From Lanius collurio (Eukaryota; Chordata; Aves; Passeriformes; Laniidae): DNA of 64,000 nt. Shown here piece after piece: positions 59,501 through 64,000 of this stretch. Where the stretch lies: contig JACBWW010000021.1 of NCBI GenBank assembly GCA_020086605.1, forward strand, positions 1,334,209 through 1,398,208. Direction: 5' to 3'. The translations under genes and the position numbers were made by a program. The notes beneath the pieces were generated by a model. That model saw nothing but the letters and a program-made list of their open reading frames with translations, was not told the DNA's origin and did not search any database. Every line of letters begins with the position of its first letter. Position 1 is the first letter of the stretch.

Positions 59501-61580
59501 CACATAAACCCCAGGTTTTACCATTCTAAAAAGCAGGAAACTATGCAGGTGCTTCCTTCTACAAACCAATATAGACATTTCTCCACAAATCAATGCTCAC
59601 ATTTATCCCCCTAAGTATCTATAAAGAAAGCACAAAATATTTTAAGAGAAAAATCACAAGAAACCCATACAGGCAGGAAGGTTTGCAGCTTCCTGATGGG
59701 TAGGGAGAAGGATTTGATTCCTCAAACTGAGTAGAAAACGCTTGGGTGCATGAACTGCCAAGGAACACTACCACGGGTCTGCAGCACGGCACAGCAGTGC
59801 TAGAGGTTGTTGTTAACCTCAGCTCCATTTGGGCATTCAAGTCTCACCTGTTAGTTTAAAATTCAGAGCAAGAACAAAACTTATACTTTGACTGTATTTT
59901 AAATCAGCAATTATTTTCTCCTGACAATTTGAAGTTATCCAAGATGATATATTAGTTCACTATTAACTGGAGGAAACACCAAACTAATTTACAAGCACTC
60001 TTACAGCAAATTTAATTTTATTTTAGAAAAAAACAAGTTGTGAAAAGAAAATTTTAGCCTCACTATATACAATCAGTTCTCCGTGAAGTCAAAACTGCTG
60101 GCTTGTGCCAAAAGGCAAAATTTGGCTTAACCTGACTGCAGGTAATTCCATGCAGTCATATAAATCATAAAAGGTAACATAATGATTTTGCATCTTCTGT
60201 TATGAAGAACATGAAACTACTTTTCCAAATGTTAAGACAAAGAATAATCATTTAAATCACATTCAGCAATAACAGACTGAGTATTTGCAGGCTGAATTAA
60301 AACCTAGATGTCGATACAATCAACCTTCCATAAACCATATTTACAACCACTTTCTCAATTTTCAGTTAATATTAAAAAAAGGTCAAATTTATCTTTCATT
60401 AGTTTTCTTTCTGCCTGTAATTGTTGCAGTTATGGTTTCAAGACATTCTGCAAAACTCTTGTCAATGTACAAATTATGTAAGTGCTGCATTTTGAAACAA
60501 CCGTTTCTAAATAAATCTGTAGAAGAGCAGTGATTTTGCTCCTTTAATCTTTGTGTAACTCTGTAAACACTCCAGCTCCACATGCTATTTTACATCCTTC
60601 AACTCAGGAAGTTAAATCCTGATTGAATTATGAGACTGACTCTTTTGAAGTCGGAGAAATAATGCATGACCAAACTAAAGAGAGTTCTGTTATAAATTCT
60701 TAAGAGGGTTGTTTTCATGTGCAGTCATATTCATATGCAAAATTACAGTTCTTAAAATATATTCTGAAAGTTTACCTCTGTACCAGCTGCAGATGCAAAG
60801 CATGCACCACAAACCTACAACTGTACCTCCATTCAAAAAGTGAGTGGAGCAAAAACTGAAAGCTATGGCAGCTGAGATCTTTAAAGCATTGTATATAAAC
60901 ACATTTAGAAAGTGTAACCACTGCGTAATGAAATGTGAGGCACTCAAGACGGCTAACGCACTAGTTTGGTAAAGCCATTTTCCCCCTTTTCTGTGAGGGG
61001 ACAGCCCTGGTGAGCCTGTTTGACCGCGGTCTCCGGAGGTTCCGCTCGTTTTCTTAAAGCCCGCGGAGCTCTGCGATCCCCCCTCAGCAGCCACCGCCGG
61101 ACCCGGCACTGGCCTTACTTTAACCTCGTCCGGGGAAAGTTGATGGTGCAGCAAACGATGCTGGTGCGCAGAGACCCCACTGCCGGCAGCGTCTCCCCCC
61201 ACACGAAAATTCCCGCCTCATTTCCCCTCACGAACCGCTCCCGCTGCCCGCGCTCCCAGCCGGGCGGGGCAGCGGCGCACCCCGGGCCGCGGTACCGCCC
61301 GCTCCATCCCCGATGTCCTTGCACAGCGCCAGGAGGGCTCGGAACCCCCGGCCGGCCATGCTCTCCCCTCCGACACCCTCCTGGCTCCTCACCGGAGCGC
61401 CTGTTACCCTTCATTCTTCTTCCCAGTGGCCCCGCCGACCCTCACCGCCCCGGGGCCGCCCCGAGCCACCTTACCCGTGTGCGAGGCTCCGGGCTGGCCG
61501 AGCAGGGGCGCGCAGAACCAGACGAGGAGGAGCAGGGAAGGGGGGCGGCCGCAGCGCAGCCGCGCTCCGCGCCCGGCCAT
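47397..61580 (-). CDS. CHRNA5: Neuronal nicotinic acetylcholine receptor subunit alpha-5 (six exons)
   Basis: This is an accessory subunit of alpha3-beta4 (and alpha4-beta2) type receptors that modulates calcium permeability and desensitisation. On the minus strand the join is 61580-61475, 53152-53001, 52718-52674, 51422-51313, 50360-49529, 47558-47397. It gives 468 aa, the same length as human alpha5. A signal peptide covers about 1-32. The Cys-loop is C170-C184 and the vicinal pair is C234-C235 (TDGCCWYPF). The position two residues before the Cys pair is Asp232, not Tyr. The last aromatic-box position is Phe239. These agree with alpha5 not forming a classic agonist site. M1 is about 251-274, M2 about 281-303, M3 about 311-336 and M4 about 425-447. 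The M3-M4 loop is short and contains Asp398. Intron 1 is 8.3 kb. Confidence 0.96.
47913..48013 (-). repeat. Strand-asymmetric A/C-rich tract in CHRNA5 intron 5
   Basis: About 100 bases are almost purely A and C on the plus strand (CCAACCAACCAACAAC and similar), so G/T-rich in the CHRNA5 transcript. It ends in a run of A residues near 48002-48011. It is a low-complexity tract with no gene content. Confidence 0.7.
49529..50360 (-). CDS. CHRNA5: CHRNA5 coding exon 5 (Cys-loop, M1-M3, loop)
   Basis: This 832-nt exon encodes residues 138-415: Cys-loop C170-C184, vicinal C234-C235, M1-M3 and the short cytoplasmic loop. It follows acceptor TCTTTCAG. The donor is GTGGGT, less standard than the others. 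The codon for residue 398 is GAT (Asp) at 49580-49582. Read past the donor, the frame runs another 30 codons to a stop. Confidence 0.97.
51313..51422 (-). CDS. CHRNA5: CHRNA5 coding exon 4
   Basis: This is the family-typical 110-nt exon. It begins [16 protein letters not shown] and ends WIPDIVLYD with a split Asn codon. The donor is GTAAGA. Confidence 0.95.
52674..52718 (-). CDS. CHRNA5: CHRNA5 coding exon 3
   Basis: This is the invariant 45-nt exon, encoding [15 protein letters not shown]. The acceptor is ATTTTACAG and the donor GTATGT. Confidence 0.95.
53001..53152 (-). CDS. CHRNA5: CHRNA5 coding exon 2
   Basis: This 152-nt exon encodes residues 36-86, including [20 protein letters not shown], a sequon (NDT) and [10 protein letters not shown]. 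The acceptor is AATATAG after a T run and the donor is GTAAGT. Confidence 0.94.
54281..54560 (+). mobile_element. Probable ancient CR1/L3-type LINE remnant
   Basis: This lies in intron 1 of CHRNA5. It contains GAGAGATTGAAAAGATTA, TTTGTTTGGAGAGGAGG, TTTAATCTTTCTCATAAAAT and a degenerate AATTAAAGGTAGCA, in the order found in the 3' part of old amniote CR1/L3 elements. It is strongly diverged, and the call comes from remembered consensus patterns rather than an alignment. Confidence 0.5.
55211..55259 (+). repeat. 20-bp tandem duplication
   Basis: The unit TTATTTGTACATTTATACAT is followed by TTATTTGTACAATTATACAT (one difference plus a base swap) and a partial third copy. It is a small AT-rich tandem repeat inside CHRNA5 intron 1. 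Confidence 0.85.
61475..61580 (-). CDS. CHRNA5: CHRNA5 coding exon 1 (signal peptide)
   Basis: It encodes [15 protein letters not shown], then the hydrophobic core [13 protein letters not shown], then QPGASHT and one base of the next codon. The donor is GTAAGG. It lies in a CpG island 94 bases from an assembly gap. Phase 1 fits exon 2 and the ATG is the only one near, but an upstream in-frame start hidden in the gap cannot be excluded. Confidence 0.87.
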
Positions 61581-61674
61581 AGCTGGGGCACGGCCCCCGC
61601 TGCCTCCGAGCCCCCGGCGCGGACGGGGCGCGGCGGCGAGAGCCCGGAGCCGCTGGGGCCGGGCGGCGCTGGCC

Positions 61675-62074
61675 NNNNNNNNNNNNNNNNNNNNNNNNNN
61701 NNNNNNNNNNNNNNNNNNNNNNNNNNNNNNNNNNNNNNNNNNNNNNNNNNNNNNNNNNNNNNNNNNNNNNNNNNNNNNNNNNNNNNNNNNNNNNNNNNNN
61801 NNNNNNNNNNNNNNNNNNNNNNNNNNNNNNNNNNNNNNNNNNNNNNNNNNNNNNNNNNNNNNNNNNNNNNNNNNNNNNNNNNNNNNNNNNNNNNNNNNNN
61901 NNNNNNNNNNNNNNNNNNNNNNNNNNNNNNNNNNNNNNNNNNNNNNNNNNNNNNNNNNNNNNNNNNNNNNNNNNNNNNNNNNNNNNNNNNNNNNNNNNNN
62001 NNNNNNNNNNNNNNNNNNNNNNNNNNNNNNNNNNNNNNNNNNNNNNNNNNNNNNNNNNNNNNNNNNNNNNNNNN
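61675..62074. other. Assembly gap (400 N)
   Basis: Exactly 400 undetermined bases lie in the GC-rich CHRNA5 promoter region, 94 bases upstream of the start codon. Open frames drawn across it are artefacts. Its true length may differ from 400. Confidence 1.
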
Positions 62075-62330
62075 TCGGACAGCGCGGTGCCGGCACCCAC
62101 CGCTGGCTGCCCCCGCGCCGCCCCCCGGGCCGTGAGGGAACCGGTGCCGCCGAAGGAGCTCCCCGGCAGGTAGGGCGGGGAAAAGGCGGCAGCGCTGCGC
62201 CCGCAGGCTCGGCCCCCCGTGCCCGTCCCGCAGCCCGGGAGCGGCTCCGAGGCCGAGCAGGTGCGCGCCGAGCGGGGCCGGGGCCGCTGTCCCGTGCGGC
62301 GGCAGCTCCGGCGCATCCACCCGGCCACCG

Positions 62331-64000
62331 CCTGCTGCTTCTGCACCGGGGATTGGGGAGGGCTCAAGTGCAAGTGACTTCTAGCGAAAAAAAAACCTTT
62401 TAATTTCCATTCCGTATGGAACACTCAGGAGGGTTGGGGTTTTTTTAAAGTTTTTAAATCAGTATGATTTTTAAAAGTTTCTAAATCAGAATATTTTGGA
62501 ACTTTTAATCTAAAATAGATAAACTGATTCAAGCTAAAAAGACCTAGGATATTTCCACATCTTTAGGTATATTATAGATATACAACATATATAATAAATA
62601 CTCTGTATAAAATACCACTTTTTTCTATATCAGATAAACAAAATCTGTTCCAAAAGACAACTTTCAACAAACAAACTCAGACATTTAATTAGTGTTTTTT
62701 CCTAAATCATCTTAATGGAACTGTACACTGTACACATTGCCACAAAAATAGAAGCAGCTGGCATTAATGCATTTTTTACATCTAAGATAGTGTTTAATAT
62801 TTTATAGAGAAAACATAGAAGCGCTAAATGACTTTACAGTGTTAATCAGCTTCTGCATGAAAAGTGCTAGATACTGGATTCCTCAGGAAAATGGTCCTTA
62901 TTTAACTCAAATAATTTTAGTAACTTTATTACTTTTCTAAAATGAGCATTACCCAAACAGCAATTTCATTAAGCATGTTGTCAATTGTCAAAATTCTTTC
63001 ATACCAATGTTCATTTTACAGAAAAACAGTGCATCTCTCAGTGTAAATGGTGATTCTTTTTAATAACCAAAACAGAATACTGGAGCATTTCAACCCCTTT
63101 CTTAATTTTTAAACCCGTGTTTTTCTGTGTTTTCCTGCAGCCATATTTGGGTTGTGCATGTCTGTGCAAGACATAATGCAGTGTGTACAAGCACACAAAA
63201 ATAGGCTGCTTACACAGGAGTTTCTTCCAGCATACTTCTAGTGACAGGAAGTATTGATTTGAGTGCTCTGCAGTAATTATGGTCATTTTACATATTGAGA
63301 ATCCACTTGTATATGCCATATCTTCCACAATCAAAATATTTGTGTAAAGGATGCAGCATGACTCTTATTTTGAAATGCTCGGTGTATATGCAGTGGTGAA
63401 CCTAAGATTTTATAGTCAATGAAAAATATATTTTAGTCTAAAACAGGGCATAAACCCCTAGGTTTGTTTGGGGTTTTTTTTCTATATGTGAACTGTAGTT
63501 CTTACATTTTCTGAGTGCTTCAAGAATTGCTGGGCAATATTTGTACTGAAATTGCAACTCTGTAGTTTTTGATGGAAGCTGGTTCACTGCTTCACTGCAC
63601 CTGGTGTTCCTAAGATGAGGTTATCAGGTAAAATCTGTATTTCTGTGCACTGCAGTCGATGCATTTTAGAGCCATAATGTGTCACTACCAATGTTGAGCA
63701 TAGCTGCTGCTAGAACGTGCAGGACATAGGAAACTGGTTTTATTACATAACTGTGGATTTGTGTGCAGCTGGGTCCTAACTAGGCAAAACAGATGCTGTA
63801 AGATATAAAAGGATTAAACTGTCTGGGTTACATGCCTAACGTTTTGCTAAATATTTTATGTAGCATCATCTGGCATATGTTAATTATGTTGTATTATTAC
63901 TGTTTTAGAAAACAGTAGTTATAAATAAGTAGCTGTTTTTTCCTGCTGCTTTGAACTTGGAGCAAAATGTTAATAATATCAGCAGCATGTTAAATTTAAT
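62331..64000. other. Distal flank beyond CHRNA5
   Basis: This is AT-rich DNA with no recognisable exon on either strand. In mammals PSMA4 is the next gene upstream of CHRNA5 in the same orientation, so its 3' end may lie beyond this edge. I see no proteasome alpha-type peptide here. Confidence 0.55.

Larger units (their letters stand above)
53153..61474 (-). other. CHRNA5: CHRNA5 intron 1 (8.3 kb)
   Basis: This is the largest intron of the cluster. Apart from the old LINE remnant and the 20-bp tandem repeat, I see AT-rich DNA without exons. Open frames such as 58744-59040 (+) lack recognisable domains. Confidence 0.75.
61010..62330. promoter_or_regulatory. CHRNA5: CHRNA5 CpG island and promoter region
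   Basis: Very high GC and CpG density begins abruptly near 61020 and ends near 62330, interrupted by the assembly gap. It contains CHRNA5 exon 1, its 5' UTR and presumably the promoter. GGGGCGG-type GC boxes occur, for example near 61536-61545. Whether transcription also starts in the opposite direction is unknown. Confidence 0.75.

Noticed and set aside
61020..62424. Long open frames spanning the CHRNA5 CpG island and N gap
   Set aside because: Translation through undetermined bases; the only real coding part is CHRNA5 exon 1 at 61475-61580.
63038..63334. 98-codon minus-strand frame as a possible PSMA4 exon
   Set aside because: The translation has no proteasome alpha-subunit motif and no plausible splice sites.

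Overview
The window is vertebrate nuclear DNA, almost certainly from a bird. It holds the complete nicotinic acetylcholine receptor cluster CHRNB4 (+), CHRNA3 (+) and CHRNA5 (-). The avian call rests on CR1 retroposon fragments, compact introns, sharply bounded GC-rich islands in AT-rich DNA, and an alpha3 protein that looks bird-like to me. I cannot name the species. I found no prokaryotic or viral genes, CRISPR arrays, or tRNA or rRNA genes.

Layout: 1-18782 is an 18.8 kb stretch with no gene I can support, holding a CR1 fragment at 17191-17562. CHRNB4 follows with six coding exons (18783-31304, 486 aa). A 5.4 kb spacer leads to CHRNA3, also six coding exons (36753-43994, 496 aa). The two genes are head-to-tail. 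CHRNA3 and CHRNA5 are tail-to-tail, with 3.4 kb between their stop codons. CHRNA5 runs on the minus strand from 61580 down to 47397 (468 aa, six coding exons, first intron 8.3 kb). A 400-base assembly gap (61675-62074) lies in the CpG island just upstream of its start codon. The last 1.9 kb shows no coding exon.

All 18 coding exons have GT/AG boundaries. Their reading phases agree from start to stop with no frameshift or in-frame stop. Exon 3 is 45 nt and exon 4 is 110 nt in all three genes, the shared neuronal nicotinic receptor pattern.

The three proteins are subunits of pentameric acetylcholine-gated cation channels. Alpha3 supplies the agonist face (Cys-Cys pair and aromatic box), beta4 the complementary face, and alpha5 is an accessory subunit. 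The combination is characteristic of autonomic ganglia and of the habenula-interpeduncular pathway. The order and orientations match the mammalian cluster read in reverse.

I did not find a previously undescribed system. The most unusual feature is a sharply bounded GC-rich block inside CHRNA3 (about 38560-39500). It contains an exon whose codons all end in G or C, a 67-bp intron, and two minisatellites with 13-bp and 23-bp units. Splice joins, symbols and subunit identities were worked out by eye, without alignment or transcript data.
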